A DNA stretch of 64,000 bases from Sinorhizobium fredii NGR234 (lineage in GTDB: Bacteria > Pseudomonadota > Alphaproteobacteria > Rhizobiales > Rhizobiaceae): NCBI RefSeq assembly GCF_000018545.1, contig NC_012587.1, positions 3,687,001-3,751,000 of the forward strand. Direction: 5' to 3'. The notes beneath the pieces were generated by a model. It saw nothing but the letters and a program-made list of their open reading frames with translations. It was not told the DNA's origin and did no database searches. Made by a program: the position numbers and the translations under genes. Positions within the stretch are counted from its first letter, which is position 1. Each line of letters begins with the position of its first letter. This document shows positions 9,585 to 18,556 of the stretch, one piece after another.

Positions 9585-11390
9585 TTGAACGCCAGGGACA
9601 GACAACAGCGCGCAGTCGACTCCGAGACGATCACCGGAATCCTGCGACGCGTCATCGCCGAAAACGGCCGCGACCATATTCGCGGCTATGCTTTTGCCAT
9701 CGCCTGTCTCATCGTCGTGGCGGCAACGACGGGCTTCACGGCCTGGATCATGGAGACCGTGATCAACGAGGCCTTCGCCAACCGGCGGGCCGACATCGTC
9801 CTTGTGATCTGCGTCGCCATCTTCGGCGCGTTCGTGCTGCGCGGTCTGGCGACTTACGGGCAGGCGGTTGCGCTTTCGAAGATCGGCAACAACATCGTGG
9901 CGCGTTACCAGCGCCGCCTTTACGCCCACTTGATGGCGCTCAGCGTCGGCTATTTCCACGAGCATCGTTCGGCGCAGCTCGCCGCCAAGGTCAGCCAGAA
10001 CGTCAGCGGCATCCGCGACGTACTCAACATGACGGTGACGTCGATCGCCCGGGACTTCCTGACCTTGGTCGGCCTCGTCGGCGTCATGTTCAGCAAGGAC
10101 TGGCTGCTTTCGCTGATCGTGTTCTTCGTCGCGCCGCCGCTGCTCCTTGGCCTGCGCTACATTTCCAAGCGCCTGCGGCTGGCGACCCGCGAGGCCGTCG
10201 AGGTGAACAGCCGCGTTCTCGGGGCGATGCAGGAGACGATCCAGGGGATCACCATCGTCAAGGCCTTCACGATGGAGAACGAACTGCGCCGCAAGGTGGA
10301 GACGATCATCGATCGGGCCGAAAACCGGGCGAACCGGATCGCGCGGCTGAGCGAGCGCACCGCGCCGATGACCGAGACCTTTGCCGGCCTGGCGATCTCC
10401 AGCGTGCTCGCCTATGCCGCCTTCCGAACGATCTACAGCAATATCCCTCCGGGCGCCTTCTTCGCCTTCGTCACGGCGCTGCTCATGGCCTACGACCCGG
10501 CGCGGCGCCTGGCGCGGCTGCAGGTGTCGCTGGAGCGCGCCGCCGTCAACGCCCGGATGATCTACGAGATCCTCGACACGGTTCCGCATCAGCGCGACCG
10601 TCCCGACGCGACCGAGCTGAAGCTCGGCGAAGCGACCGTGGAACTGCGCGACGTGCGATTTGCCTACGGCAATGGCGAGGAAATCCTCAAGGGCGTCAGC
10701 TTCCGCGCCGAGGGCGGCAAGACGACGGCGCTGGTCGGCCCTTCCGGAGCCGGCAAGTCGACCATCATCAGCCTCATCCCGCGCTTCTACGATCCGGCGG
10801 CGGGCCAGATTTTGATCGATGGCCAGGACATCGCCGGCGTCACCAAGCAGTCGCTGCGCAACGGCCTCGCCTATGTCTCGCAGCAGCCCTATCTCTTCGA
10901 AGGCTCGATCCGCGACAACATCCGCTATGGCCGGCCGGACGCCACCGATGCGGAGATCGAGGAGGCGGCGCGCCTCGCCTATGCGCATGATTTCATCCTG
11001 GCGCAGCCCGAGGGCTACGACACGCCGGTGGGCGAACACGGCGTCACCCTTTCCGGCGGCCAGCGGCAGCGCCTGTCGATCGCCCGGGCGCTGGTGCGCA
11101 ATGCTCCCATTCTCCTTCTCGACGAGGCGACCTCGGCCCTCGACACCGAATCCGAGGCGGCCGTGCAGAAGGCCCTCGAACAGGCGATGAGCGGGCGTAC
11201 CGTGATCGTCATCGCCCACCGGCTCTCGACCGTCGTCAATGCTGACAAGATCGTCGTGATGAAGGACGGCACGGTCGTCGAAGAGGGGTCGCATGAGGAG
11301 CTTGCGCGGCGGACGGACGGTCTCTACGCTCGTCTCCACAATCTGCAGGGCGGCAGCGCGGACCTGCCCGACGAAGCGAAAATCCTATAG
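9585..11390 (+). CDS. ABC exporter, fused membrane and ATPase domains (MsbA-like)
   Basis: This is a type IV ABC exporter half-transporter that should act as a homodimer in the inner membrane. Six membrane helices occupy roughly residues 30-310. They are followed by a nucleotide-binding domain with Walker A GPSGAGKST, signature [10 protein letters not shown], Walker B ILLLDEATSALD and the H-loop VIAHRLST. No ATG exists near the N-terminus. The TTG at 9585 has a GGGAAGACGGG purine run just upstream, while a TTG at 9546 has none, so 9585 is preferred. The substrate cannot be read from the sequence; lipid or lipopolysaccharide-type cargo is the family default. Confidence 0.85.
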   Translation: MNARDRQQRAVDSETITGILRRVIAENGRDHIRGYAFAIACLIVVAATTGFTAWIMETVINEAFANRRADIVLVICVAIFGAFVLRGLATYGQAVALSKIGNNIVARYQRRLYAHLMALSVGYFHEHRSAQLAAKVSQNVSGIRDVLNMTVTSIARDFLTLVGLVGVMFSKDWLLSLIVFFVAPPLLLGLRYISKRLRLATREAVEVNSRVLGAMQETIQGITIVKAFTMENELRRKVETIIDRAENRANRIARLSERTAPMTETFAGLAISSVLAYAAFRTIYSNIPPGAFFAFVTALLMAYDPARRLARLQVSLERAAVNARMIYEILDTVPHQRDRPDATELKLGEATVELRDVRFAYGNGEEILKGVSFRAEGGKTTALVGPSGAGKSTIISLIPRFYDPAAGQILIDGQDIAGVTKQSLRNGLAYVSQQPYLFEGSIRDNIRYGRPDATDAEIEEAARLAYAHDFILAQPEGYDTPVGEHGVTLSGGQRQRLSIARALVRNAPILLLDEATSALDTESEAAVQKALEQAMSGRTVIVIAHRLSTVVNADKIVVMKDGTVVEEGSHEELARRTDGLYARLHNLQGGSADLPDEAKIL

Positions 11391-11408
11391 ACACGAGGAA
11401 ATCTGGCG

Positions 11409-12227
11409 ATGAGCGAAACGGACATGAAGCTCGTGGTGGTCGGCGCGGCCGGTCGAATGGGCCAGACACTGATCCGGACCGTTCACGAGGCGGCCGGCGT
11501 GCGCCTGCATGCCGCGATCGAGCGCTCGAACTCGCCCTTCATCGGCCGTGACGCGGGCGAACTCGCAGGACTGGGACCGATCGGCGTTCCGATCACCGAC
11601 AAGCCGCTCGAAGCCTTTGTCGAGGCGGAAGGGGTGCTCGATTTCACCGCACCGGCGGGAACCGTCGAATTCGCCGGCCTGGCGGCGCAGGCACGTATCG
11701 TCCATGTCATCGGCACGACCGGATGCTCCGCGGATGACGAGGCGAAGATCCGCGCGGCGGCCCGCCATGCCCGCGTCGTCAAGTCGGGCAATATGAGCCT
11801 CGGCGTCAACCTTCTCGGCGTCCTGACGGAGACTGCGGCGCGCGCACTTTCGGCCAAGGATTGGGACATCGAGATTCTCGAAATGCACCACAGGCACAAG
11901 GTCGACGCGCCGTCGGGCACGGCGCTCCTGCTCGGCGAGGCGGCGGCGAAGGGTCGCGGCATCGACCTTGCCGATCAGGCCGTCAAGGTGCGCGACGGCC
12001 ATACCGGGCCGCGGCCGCAAGGCACGATCGGCTTCGCGACGCTGCGCGGCGGCTTAGTCGTCGGCGAGCACTCGGTGATTCTGGCCGGCGAGGGCGAACT
12101 GGTGACGCTGTCGCACAGCGCCACGGATCGCTCGATCTTCGCCCGCGGCGCCGTCGCAGCCGCCCTTTGGGGCCGCAGCCAGAAGCCCGGCTTCTATACC
12201 ATGCTCGATGTTCTCGGGCTCAACTGA
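11409..12227 (+). CDS. dapB: 4-hydroxy-tetrahydrodipicolinate reductase
   Basis: This enzyme performs the NAD(P)H-dependent reduction in the lysine/meso-diaminopimelate pathway. The 272-aa protein has the N-terminal dinucleotide-binding motif [13 protein letters not shown]. The family signature [15 protein letters not shown] contains the catalytic histidine pair and lysine. It starts 18 bp after the exporter gene and is followed by gpmA after a 28-bp gap. It therefore probably belongs to a short co-oriented gene string. Confidence 0.96.
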   Translation: MSETDMKLVVVGAAGRMGQTLIRTVHEAAGVRLHAAIERSNSPFIGRDAGELAGLGPIGVPITDKPLEAFVEAEGVLDFTAPAGTVEFAGLAAQARIVHVIGTTGCSADDEAKIRAAARHARVVKSGNMSLGVNLLGVLTETAARALSAKDWDIEILEMHHRHKVDAPSGTALLLGEAAAKGRGIDLADQAVKVRDGHTGPRPQGTIGFATLRGGLVVGEHSVILAGEGELVTLSHSATDRSIFARGAVAAALWGRSQKPGFYTMLDVLGLN

Positions 12228-12255
12228 CACGTCAATCTTTCAAGAGGAGATCGAA

Positions 12256-12891
12256 ATGAGCGGCACTCTCGTCCTCGTCCGGCACGGCCAGAGCGAATGG
12301 AACCTGAAGAACCTGTTCACCGGCTGGCGCGATCCGGACCTGACCGAACTCGGCGTCGAGGAGGCGAAGGCCGGCGGCGCGGCGCTTGCCGAATACGGCA
12401 TCAAGTTCGATATCGCCTTCACCTCGGTGCTCGTCCGCGCCCAACGCACCTGCCAGATGGTGCTCGATGCCGTCGGCCAGTCCTCGCTCGAAACAATCTG
12501 CGACCAGGCTCTCAACGAGCGCGACTATGGCGATCTTTCCGGCCTCAACAAGGACGATGCCCGCGCCAAATGGGGCGAGGAGCAGGTCCATATCTGGCGC
12601 CGCTCCTATGACGTGCCGCCGCCCGGCGGCGAGAGCCTGCGCGACACCGGCGCCCGCGTCTGGCCCTATTACCTGACCGAAATCCTGCCGCGTGTGCTGG
12701 CCGGTGAGAAGGTGCTGGTCGCCGCCCACGGCAACTCGCTGCGCTCGCTGGTGATGGTGCTCGATCGCCTGACCAAGGAGCAGGTCCTGAACCTCAACCT
12801 GGCCACCGGCGTGCCGATGGTCTACAAGCTCAAGGCGGATTCCACCGTCGCTTCCAAGGAAGTGCTCGGCGACATGTCGGCCGCGCATTGA
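12256..12891 (+). CDS. gpmA: 2,3-bisphosphoglycerate-dependent phosphoglycerate mutase
   Basis: This enzyme interconverts 3- and 2-phosphoglycerate in glycolysis and gluconeogenesis. It has 211 aa, slightly shorter than the E. coli enzyme, as is usual in alphaproteobacteria. The phosphohistidine motif [10 protein letters not shown] is at residues 5-14. [13 protein letters not shown] and the second catalytic histidine in [10 protein letters not shown] follow. The ATG at 12256 is preceded by AAGAGGAG at good spacing; an upstream in-frame extension would overlap dapB and has no support. Confidence 0.96.
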   Translation: MSGTLVLVRHGQSEWNLKNLFTGWRDPDLTELGVEEAKAGGAALAEYGIKFDIAFTSVLVRAQRTCQMVLDAVGQSSLETICDQALNERDYGDLSGLNKDDARAKWGEEQVHIWRRSYDVPPPGGESLRDTGARVWPYYLTEILPRVLAGEKVLVAAHGNSLRSLVMVLDRLTKEQVLNLNLATGVPMVYKLKADSTVASKEVLGDMSAAH

Positions 12892-12925
12892 GTCGACGAA
12901 ACTCTATGAGGGCCGAGGGATCACC

Positions 12926-13075
12926 CCTCCCCAACCCCTCCCCACAAGGGGGAGGGGCTTGGCCGCGGCGCCGTCTCGCCCAACCCGACATCTCGGCAAG
13001 TGGCGACGGTTCGGGTCAGGGGGGAGGGTGCAGCACGGGAGTCCCTCCCCCTTGTGGGGAGGGGTTGGGGAGGGG
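12926..13075. repeat. CCTCCCC-type palindromic repeat pair
   Basis: A segment at 12926-12958 containing CCCCTCCCCAACCCCTCCCC and a short hairpin recurs inverted at 13043-13075. Each half can fold alone and the pair can form a long stem. The same family occurs at 19770-19919 and, in diverged form, at 43697-43846. All three copies lie just 3' of genes, so they may serve as transcription boundaries. The core between the halves has no gene. Confidence 0.75.
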
Positions 13076-13131
13076 CAGCAACCGTTCCCCGGTTGCGCCG
13101 GCTGCGAGGAGGCGGTCATTGCGGCGATTTC

Positions 13132-14004
13132 TCACCCCTTCCCCGCCTCCCACCCAAGGATAGCCCGCTTTCGCGTCAGACCCCAATGGTAGCCGGTGAG
13201 CTCGCCGCCCTTGCCGAGCGCCCGATGGCAGGGGACGACGAAGGAGATCGGATTGCGCCCGACCGCGGCGCCGACGGCGCGCGAGGCGGTCGGTTGGCCG
13301 ATGTCGCCGGCGATCTTCGAATAGGTCGTCGCCTTGCCGAGCGGAATGTTCAACAGCGCCTGCCAGACCCGGATCTGGAAATCCGAGCCGATCAGCACGA
13401 TGTTGAGCGGTTCCTCGGCGCACCAGCGCTCCGGGTTGAAGATGCGGGCCGCATAGTGCGCCGTCGCGGCGCTGTCCTCCAGATAAGTGGCGTTCGGCCA
13501 ACGGCCGGCCATGTCCTCGAAGCTGGCCCGCTCCTCGCCGGCATCGGCAAAGGCAAGGCCGGCGAGGCCGCGGTCGGTCACCATCACCAGTGCCGTGCCG
13601 AAGGGCGAGGGGTGGAAGCCATAGCGGATCGTCAACCCGCCGCCGCGGGCCTTCCACTCGCCGGGCGACATCGCCTCGTGGGTGACGAAGAGGTCGTGGA
13701 GCCGCCCGGGGCCGGAGAGCCCGACCTCGATGCTGGCCTCGAGCAGCGGCATGCCCTCCTGCCGCAGCAGCCGCTTGGCATGGTCGAGCGTCACCGCCTG
13801 CAGGAAGGCTTTTGGCGAAAGGCCGGCCCAGCGGGTGAAGACCTTCTGAAGCTGCGTCGGCGACTGCCGGAGGCGGCGGGCGATCGTTTCGAGCGACGGC
13901 TGGTCGCGGTAATCCTCGGTCAGCATCTCGATGACGTGCCGCACCGTGTCGTAATCGGTGCCGTCAGGGGTGATGTCGGTGGGAATGCTTGTCACGACGT
14001 TCAT
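13132..14004 (-). CDS. AraC-type regulator fused to methylated-DNA-cysteine methyltransferase (Ada-like)
   Basis: This is an alkylation-damage repair protein of 290 aa. Residues about 18-118 form an AraC/XylS helix-turn-helix domain (SLETIARRLRQSPTQLQKVF). Residues about 125-285 form an O6-alkylguanine-DNA alkyltransferase with the suicide cysteine in VVPCHR (residues 258-261) and the arginine-finger helix region ASRAVGAAVGRNP. The N-terminal zinc/methylphosphotriester domain of E. coli Ada is absent. The product therefore repairs O6-methylguanine but cannot sense phosphotriesters in the classical way. The product name is secure from the two domains; regulation is unknown. Confidence 0.9.
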   Translation of the reverse strand: MNVVTSIPTDITPDGTDYDTVRHVIEMLTEDYRDQPSLETIARRLRQSPTQLQKVFTRWAGLSPKAFLQAVTLDHAKRLLRQEGMPLLEASIEVGLSGPGRLHDLFVTHEAMSPGEWKARGGGLTIRYGFHPSPFGTALVMVTDRGLAGLAFADAGEERASFEDMAGRWPNATYLEDSAATAHYAARIFNPERWCAEEPLNIVLIGSDFQIRVWQALLNIPLGKATTYSKIAGDIGQPTASRAVGAAVGRNPISFVVPCHRALGKGGELTGYHWGLTRKRAILGWEAGKG

Positions 14005-14068
14005 GGATCATCTCCTGTCAAGCCTCAGCAAACCATGCGGGGGACCGGATAACCACCCGATTCATGAT

Positions 14069-14566
14069 TCATCTCGATCGGGCCGTCGCGAGCGCGCGGG
14101 AGAAGGCGACGGCGAAGGTCTCGCGGTCGTCGCGGTTGAGGAACGAGCCGATATCCGTCTGCCGGCCGCCGCCGCTGATCTTCATCGAGACGATGCCGAT
14201 CTCCTGGTGGCGCTTGATGCTGAAGCGCGCCCAGAACGGGTTGAAGCGAAGCTCCGTCATCCGGCCGGACGGCGCGAACTTTTTCACCGACACGTCGGTG
14301 CGCGAGACGCTGACCTCCTCGCGGGCACGCGCCGAGTGATAGCTGAGCCAGAAGGCGCCGAAGAGCAGCACGAAATCGAGACCGAAGAAGAAGACGATCG
14401 GCCAGGCGCCGATGACCAGGAACACGAAGACATGCAAGGCACTCATCGCCCCGGCGGCCATCAGCAGGATCTTGAAACCCCTGAAGCCGAGCGAGCGATG
14501 GGGAGTGAGCTCGGCCGCAAAGATCGGCTCGTCGTTGATGCGTGTCTCGGCGTTGCCTTCGGTCAT
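14069..14566 (-). CDS. DUF2244 family membrane protein
   Basis: This is a 165-aa inner-membrane protein of unknown function. Two hydrophobic helices lie at about residues 25-75. They are followed by a soluble C-terminal domain with the family's conserved elements (FNPFWARFSIKRHQEIG and the LNRDDRETFAVAFSRAL end). The ATG at 14566 is chosen over a TTG two codons upstream. It lies divergent from nth, whose start is only 22 bp away, so the two genes share a very compact promoter region. No function is assigned. Confidence 0.85.
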   Translation of the reverse strand: MTEGNAETRINDEPIFAAELTPHRSLGFRGFKILLMAAGAMSALHVFVFLVIGAWPIVFFFGLDFVLLFGAFWLSYHSARAREEVSVSRTDVSVKKFAPSGRMTELRFNPFWARFSIKRHQEIGIVSMKISGGGRQTDIGSFLNRDDRETFAVAFSRALATARSR

Positions 14567-14588
14567 AACCAATGACTATAGATGCAGC

Positions 14589-15365
14589 ATGAAAAACGTG
14601 AAGCTCAAATTGTCGCCGGCATCCGTGAAGCCAAAAGGAGCGACGGCTGCCCGCCGAGCCACGCGGCAGCGCAGCGTCTACAGCAAGGCGGATGTCGAGG
14701 AGATCTTTCGCCGCTTCTCGGTCCAGCGGCCGGAGCCGAAGGGCGAGCTCGAACATGTCAACGCCTTCACGCTGCTGGTGGCGGTGGCGCTTTCGGCGCA
14801 GGCGACCGATGCCGGCGTCAACAAGGCGACGCGGCCGCTCTTTGCCGTCGCCGACACGCCGGAAAAGATGCTGGCACTCGGCGAGGAAAAGCTGCGCGAC
14901 CATATCAAGACCATCGGGCTCTACCGCAACAAGGCGAAGAACGTCATCGCGCTCAGCGAGAGGCTGATCGCCGACTTCGGCGGCGCGGTGCCGAAGACGC
15001 GCGAGGAATTGATGACGCTGCCGGGGGTCGGCCGCAAGACCGCCAATGTGGTGCTGCAGATGGCCTTCGGCCAGTCGACGATCGCCGTCGATACGCATCT
15101 CTTCCGCATCGCCAACCGTATCCGGCTGGCGCCCGGCAAGACGCCGGACGAGGTCGAGGCCAAGCTGATGCGCGTCATCCCGCCGAAGTATCTCTACCAT
15201 GCCCATCACTGGCTGATCCTGCACGGCCGTTATGTGTGCAAAGCGCGCCGGCCGGAATGCGAGCGCTGCATCATCGCCGACATCTGCAAGTCGCCGGAAA
15301 AGAGCTGCGACATTCCGGCGCCGCTCGTCGAATTGCCGCCGCAGGTCCTTCCCGTCGCCGGCTGA
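14589..15365 (+). CDS. nth: Endonuclease III (DNA glycosylase/AP lyase)
   Basis: This is a base-excision repair enzyme that removes oxidised pyrimidines and nicks abasic sites. The helix-hairpin-helix LPGVGRKTANVVL carries the catalytic lysine, and VDTHLFRIANRI carries the catalytic aspartate. The C-terminal Cys cluster C-x6-C-x2-C-x5-C (CKARRPECERCIIADIC) binds the [4Fe-4S] cluster. The basic N-terminal extension (about 35 residues) is common in rhizobial Nth proteins. The ATG at 14589 is the first that does not overlap the divergent neighbour. Confidence 0.96.
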   Translation: MKNVKLKLSPASVKPKGATAARRATRQRSVYSKADVEEIFRRFSVQRPEPKGELEHVNAFTLLVAVALSAQATDAGVNKATRPLFAVADTPEKMLALGEEKLRDHIKTIGLYRNKAKNVIALSERLIADFGGAVPKTREELMTLPGVGRKTANVVLQMAFGQSTIAVDTHLFRIANRIRLAPGKTPDEVEAKLMRVIPPKYLYHAHHWLILHGRYVCKARRPECERCIIADICKSPEKSCDIPAPLVELPPQVLPVAG

Positions 15366-15371
15366 GCAGCC

Positions 15372-15423
15372 TAGAGCATCCCGCTTTCAAGTGGAATCAC
15401 TGAAAGCGGATAAGATGCTCTAG
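15372..15423. repeat. Palindromic element after nth
   Basis: Outer arms TAGAGCATC / GATGCTCTA-like and inner arms CCGCTTTCA / TGAAAGCGG form a near-continuous hairpin right behind the nth stop codon. It lacks a T run, so it is more likely a dispersed palindrome that may also slow transcription than an intrinsic terminator. Confidence 0.65.
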
Positions 15424-15435
15424 AATCAAAGTGTT

Positions 15436-15475
15436 AGAGCGTCCTTTGTGCGTTCATTTGAACGCACGGCGCTCT
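15436..15475. repeat. CTACAGCG-family hairpin (diverged copy)
   Basis: Outer arms AGAGCG / CGCTCT enclose the inner palindrome GTGCGTTCATTTGAACGCAC together with the CCTTTGTGCG core seen in other copies at 38209-38252 and 49706-49770. It lies between the convergent nth and TetR genes, where it could act as a two-way terminator-like structure. Confidence 0.7.
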
Positions 15476-15481
15476 CGCGCT

Positions 15482-16075
15482 TCATGGATCGATCAAACGA
15501 TCGATCAGCCTGCCGATCGCATAGGCATAGTCGGCCCGCGCCGCGCCGGCATCGATCTCGAGTGCGGCCCGGTCAAAGGCGGCGGACAGGAGAAAGGCCA
15601 TCGCCTTGACCGTCTTTTCCTCCAATCGATGGGGTGCCATGGCCGTGCCCAAACCTTCTTCCAGGGTTCTGCCGCCATGCGCTGCGTCGATCACCGCCAT
15701 CGTGGTGACGCCGAGGACGGCCGGGCCGTCGAGCAGCAGCAGGCGCACCCGACCGGGAACCGCCATCGCGTCGAAATAGGCGGCTGCCCCGGCGAGCAGC
15801 GCCTCGCGAGGCGGGAGGGCATCGGGAGCGGACCGTTCGATCGCCGCCGCGACTTCGCGCGACTCCCCTTCTATCACCGCGCGAAACAGGGCCTTCTTGT
15901 CCTCGAAATGGTGATAGAGCGCTCCGCGCGTCAGCCCCGCCGCGGCGACGATGTCCGGCGTTGCAGTGTCCGCATAGCCTTTGGCGACGAAAAGTTCGCG
16001 CGCCGCATCGAGGATGGCGGCGCGGGTCGTGTCCGAGCGTTCGCGATTCGAGCGTCGGGGCTTTTCCTGTTGCAT
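15482..16075 (-). CDS. TetR-family transcriptional regulator
   Basis: This is a DNA-binding repressor of 197 aa. The N-terminal helix-turn-helix is clear ([20 protein letters not shown] through [17 protein letters not shown], residues about 15-58). The C-terminal ligand domain is unassigned. The ATG at 16075 is chosen because the longer frame runs through the operator region. The 67-bp gap to the divergent VOC gene contains two 15-bp palindromes. The gene very probably represses itself and its neighbour. Confidence 0.92.
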   Translation of the reverse strand: MQQEKPRRSNRERSDTTRAAILDAARELFVAKGYADTATPDIVAAAGLTRGALYHHFEDKKALFRAVIEGESREVAAAIERSAPDALPPREALLAGAAAYFDAMAVPGRVRLLLLDGPAVLGVTTMAVIDAAHGGRTLEEGLGTAMAPHRLEEKTVKAMAFLLSAAFDRAALEIDAGAARADYAYAIGRLIDRLIDP

Positions 16076-16076
16076 G

Positions 16077-16119
16077 CATACAGCCTGTATGTTAATTACA
16101 GATACATACAGATTGTATG
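16077..16119. promoter_or_regulatory. Twin TetR operators between the TetR and VOC genes
   Basis: The first site, CATACAGCCTGTATG (16077-16091), is a perfect 15-bp palindrome. The second, CATACAGATTGTATG (16105-16119), has one mismatch. Their centres are 28 bp apart. They fill the divergent intergenic region and would overlap both promoters. Confidence 0.85.
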
Positions 16120-16142
16120 AAAAAGATCGATGGAGGGAAAGC

Positions 16143-16568
16143 ATGAAATCGACGAGCTACTATCCGGTGATCATGACGGCCGATGTGCGGGCGACCGCCG
16201 ACTTCTACATCAAGCATTTCCGCTTCGAGGCGCTTTTCGTCAGCGACTGGTACATGCATCTGCAGTCGACGGAAGACGAGCACGTCACGCTTGCCGTTCT
16301 CGACTACCGTCACGAGACCGTGCCGGAGCGCCACCGAGTTCCGGTTCAAGGCCTTCTCCTGAATTTCGAGGTGGACGATCCCGACCGCCTCTACGCCGAG
16401 CTGCGAGATGCCGGTCTTCCGATCCTCAAGGCGCTCTGCGACGAGGATTTCGGCCAGCGCCATTTCATCACCGCCGATCCGAACGGCGTGATGATCGACG
16501 TCATCAAGCCGATCTCGCCGAGCGCCGAGTTCGCCGGCGCCTATGAGGAGAAGGCGCTGCCGGCGTGA
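16143..16568 (+). CDS. VOC (glyoxalase/bleomycin-resistance) family protein
   Basis: This is a small 141-aa protein of the vicinal oxygen chelate fold. It begins with the typical strand [21 protein letters not shown] and ends with the metal-proximal [22 protein letters not shown]. Such proteins bind or modify small electrophiles or antibiotics; the substrate is not readable here. The ATG at 16143 follows GGAGGGAAAGC, a good ribosome site. Its promoter region holds two TetR operators, so it is the likely target of the adjacent regulator. Confidence 0.88.
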   Translation: MKSTSYYPVIMTADVRATADFYIKHFRFEALFVSDWYMHLQSTEDEHVTLAVLDYRHETVPERHRVPVQGLLLNFEVDDPDRLYAELRDAGLPILKALCDEDFGQRHFITADPNGVMIDVIKPISPSAEFAGAYEEKALPA

Positions 16569-16607
16569 TCGCCGGTATTTTCTGAGCATCCCGCGTGCCG
16601 GGCGCCC

Positions 16608-16670
16608 TACAGCGCGCGCGCCTTATCCGGCGCGCAAAGGTCGCTGTAGCACTTTTGAATTGCTGCATGT
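16608..16670. repeat. CTACAGCG-family repeat upstream of the PfkB kinase
   Basis: Outer arms CTACAGCG / CGCTGTAG enclose an inner GCGCGC.../GGCGCGC hairpin, followed by the conserved tail CACTTTTGAATTGCTGCATG. The tail ends 63 bp before the kinase start, placing it where a promoter would lie. Confidence 0.75.
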
Positions 16671-16733
16671 CTTCCAAATGGCCGGAAAACCGCTATTAAC
16701 GAACACCGGCCATTCAGGAACCGGACGGAGCTC

Positions 16734-17726
16734 ATGACGAAATTCGATGTACTGACGATCGGCAATGCGATCGTCGATATCATTGCGCGCTGCGATGACA
16801 GTTTTCTCGTGCACAACGGCATCATCAAGGGCGCGATGAACCTCATCGATGCGGAGCGGGCGGAACTCCTCTATTCGCGCATGGGGCCGGCGGTCGAAGC
16901 CTCCGGCGGCAGCGCCGGCAACACCGCGGCGGGTGTGGCGAGCCTCGGCGGCCGGGCCGCCTATTTCGGCAAGATCGCCAACGACCAGCTCGGCCAGATC
17001 TTCACCCACGACATCCGCGCTCAAGGCGTGCATTTCCAGACGAGGCCGCTCGACAGCCTGCCGCCGACCGCCCGCTCGATGATCTTCGTCACCGAGGACG
17101 GCGAGCGCTCGATGAACACCTATCTCGGCGCCTGCGTCGAACTCGGTCCGGAGGACGTCGAGGCCGACGTCGTCGCCCAATCCAAGGTCACCTATTTCGA
17201 GGGCTATCTCTGGGATCCGCCGCGCGCCAAGGACGCGATCCGCGAGGCGGCGCGAATTGCCCATGCCCATGGCCGCGAGACGGCGATGACGCTGTCGGAC
17301 AGTTTCTGCGTGCATCGCTACCGCGACGAATTTCTCGACCTGATGCGCTCCGGCACAGTCGACATCGTCTTCGCCAACAGGCAGGAGGCTTTGGCGCTCT
17401 ACGAGACGGAGGATTTCGATCTCGCACTTAAGATGCTGGCGAAGGACTGCAAGCTCGCCGCCGTGACGCTGAGCGAGGAAGGCTCGATCGTCGTGCGCGG
17501 CGAGGAACGGGTGCGGGTCGGCGCGACCGCGATCGAGCAGGTGGTCGACACGACCGGCGCCGGCGACCTTTATGCGGCCGGCTTCCTCTATGGCTACACG
17601 ACCAACAGATCGCTGGAAGATTGCAGCAAGCTCGGCAACCTGGCGGCCGGCATCGTCATCGGCCAGATCGGCCCAAGGCCGATGATATCGCTCGCCGGCG
17701 CTGCTAGGGACGCCGCGCTCGTCTGA
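16734..17726 (+). CDS. PfkB-family carbohydrate/adenosine kinase
   Basis: This is a 330-aa ribokinase-type kinase. The N-terminal signature GGSAGNTAAGVASLGG binds sugar. The C-terminal DTTGAGDLYAAGFLYG carries the catalytic aspartate and anion hole. Rhizobial members of this subgroup are usually annotated as adenosine kinase, but the substrate is not certain from sequence alone. A CTACAGCG-family repeat with its tail lies just upstream. A RIME-like repeat follows the gene. Confidence 0.9.
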   Translation: MTKFDVLTIGNAIVDIIARCDDSFLVHNGIIKGAMNLIDAERAELLYSRMGPAVEASGGSAGNTAAGVASLGGRAAYFGKIANDQLGQIFTHDIRAQGVHFQTRPLDSLPPTARSMIFVTEDGERSMNTYLGACVELGPEDVEADVVAQSKVTYFEGYLWDPPRAKDAIREAARIAHAHGRETAMTLSDSFCVHRYRDEFLDLMRSGTVDIVFANRQEALALYETEDFDLALKMLAKDCKLAAVTLSEEGSIVVRGEERVRVGATAIEQVVDTTGAGDLYAAGFLYGYTTNRSLEDCSKLGNLAAGIVIGQIGPRPMISLAGAARDAALV

Positions 17727-17756
17727 TGTACATCACGAACTAGAACGAGGTAGGAC

Positions 17757-17869
17757 GCCCCTCACCCTAGCCCTCTCCCCGTAATGACGGGGAGAGGGGA
17801 CTGCTGTCGGTGCGGCTGGTCCCTTCGCCCCGCTTGCGGGGAGAAGGTGCCGGCAGGCGGATGAGGGGC
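17757..17869. repeat. Intact RIME-like repeat
   Basis: This 113-bp element starts GCCCCTCACCC and ends GGATGAGGGGC, with inner palindromes CTCTCCCCGT...ACGGGGAGAG and TTCGCCCCGC...GCGGGGAGAA. It is the only uninterrupted copy in the window and serves as the reference for the IS-interrupted copies at 26122-27398, 35399-37011 and 54457-56294. The length and double palindrome fit the rhizobial intergenic mosaic element class. Confidence 0.85.
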
Positions 17870-17907
17870 TGATTCCCACCACAAACGAGTCGTCGCCGGC
17901 CGGGCGC

Positions 17908-18447
17908 TTATTTGAACGCTTCGCCCGGATAGGCGCCCCAGATTTCGCCCTGGGCGATCCAGCCTTCGACGCCTTGCGTCTCGGCATGGCACCAGTCGCC
18001 ATTGCATTCGCCGATATGCAGCAGCACGCCCGGCTGCATGCGGGCGACGATCGGTGCGGTACCCTGCGGATCGCGTCTCAAATTGACGAAGATGCCTTCG
18101 CCCTTGCCGCGCATCCACGGTGCGGCAACGGCAGTGCGATCGCCGGAGAGCAGCGCCTGGTTGACCCAGCCCTCCGTTCCGTCGGCGTCGCGGATGCGGC
18201 GCCAGTTGTCGTATTCCTGGATGATCTCGACGGGAACGCCGGTTTTAAGATAGCGGAAGGCCACCGCGTAATCGAGGCTCGGCCCGATCCTCAGGTTGAC
18301 GCTCCTCGACTTGAGACTGACGAAGCGGGGGAGTGGCAACCCGCTTGGGCCCTTGGCCGCCTGGGCAAGGGCCGCGGAATTCATGATGGCCGTCGCGAGG
18401 AACACAGCCAGCAACAATTGAGAGGCTTTGGAAATGAAGTGACGCAT
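17908..18447 (-). CDS. Secreted protein with two SH3-like domains
   Basis: This is a 179-aa exported protein. The N-terminus MRHFISKASQLLLAVFLATA is a signal peptide with cleavage near LAQA. Two bacterial SH3 repeats follow: one with SRSVNLRIGPSLDYAVAFRY and WRRIRDADGTEGWV, the other with IFVNLRRDPQGTAPIVAR and VEGWI. Such repeats bind cell-wall components or partner proteins in the periplasm. The ATG at 18447 was chosen because the longer frame has a non-signal basic leader. Confidence 0.88.
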   Translation of the reverse strand: MRHFISKASQLLLAVFLATAIMNSAALAQAAKGPSGLPLPRFVSLKSRSVNLRIGPSLDYAVAFRYLKTGVPVEIIQEYDNWRRIRDADGTEGWVNQALLSGDRTAVAAPWMRGKGEGIFVNLRRDPQGTAPIVARMQPGVLLHIGECNGDWCHAETQGVEGWIAQGEIWGAYPGEAFK

Positions 18448-18490
18448 GACGAAGCCCGTATCCGATCGTAAGCGAAGCCTTGCGGCGTCT

Positions 18491-18556
18491 CCACTGCGCG
18501 CTCCTTCGCCGTCTCGGACGCGCAAAGGCCGCTGTAGCACTTTGAATTGCCGCATG
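18491..18556. repeat. CTACAGCG-family repeat between the SH3 gene and the dehydrogenase
   Basis: The left arm is degenerate, but the core GGACGCGCAAAGGCCGCTG and the tail TAGCACTTTGAATTGCCGCA match the other copies. It lies in the 303-bp divergent gap (18448-18750). The rest of that gap shows no gene; promoters of both flanking genes must lie there. Confidence 0.7.

Noticed and set aside
9519-11339. 606-codon antisense frame over the ABC exporter
   Set aside because: No start context or domain; the sense strand carries Walker A, signature and Walker B motifs.
12926-13075. Possible CRISPR or tandem-repeat array near the CCTCCCC repeats
   Set aside because: There are only two inverted halves, no regular spacers and no cas genes; it is a dispersed palindrome pair.
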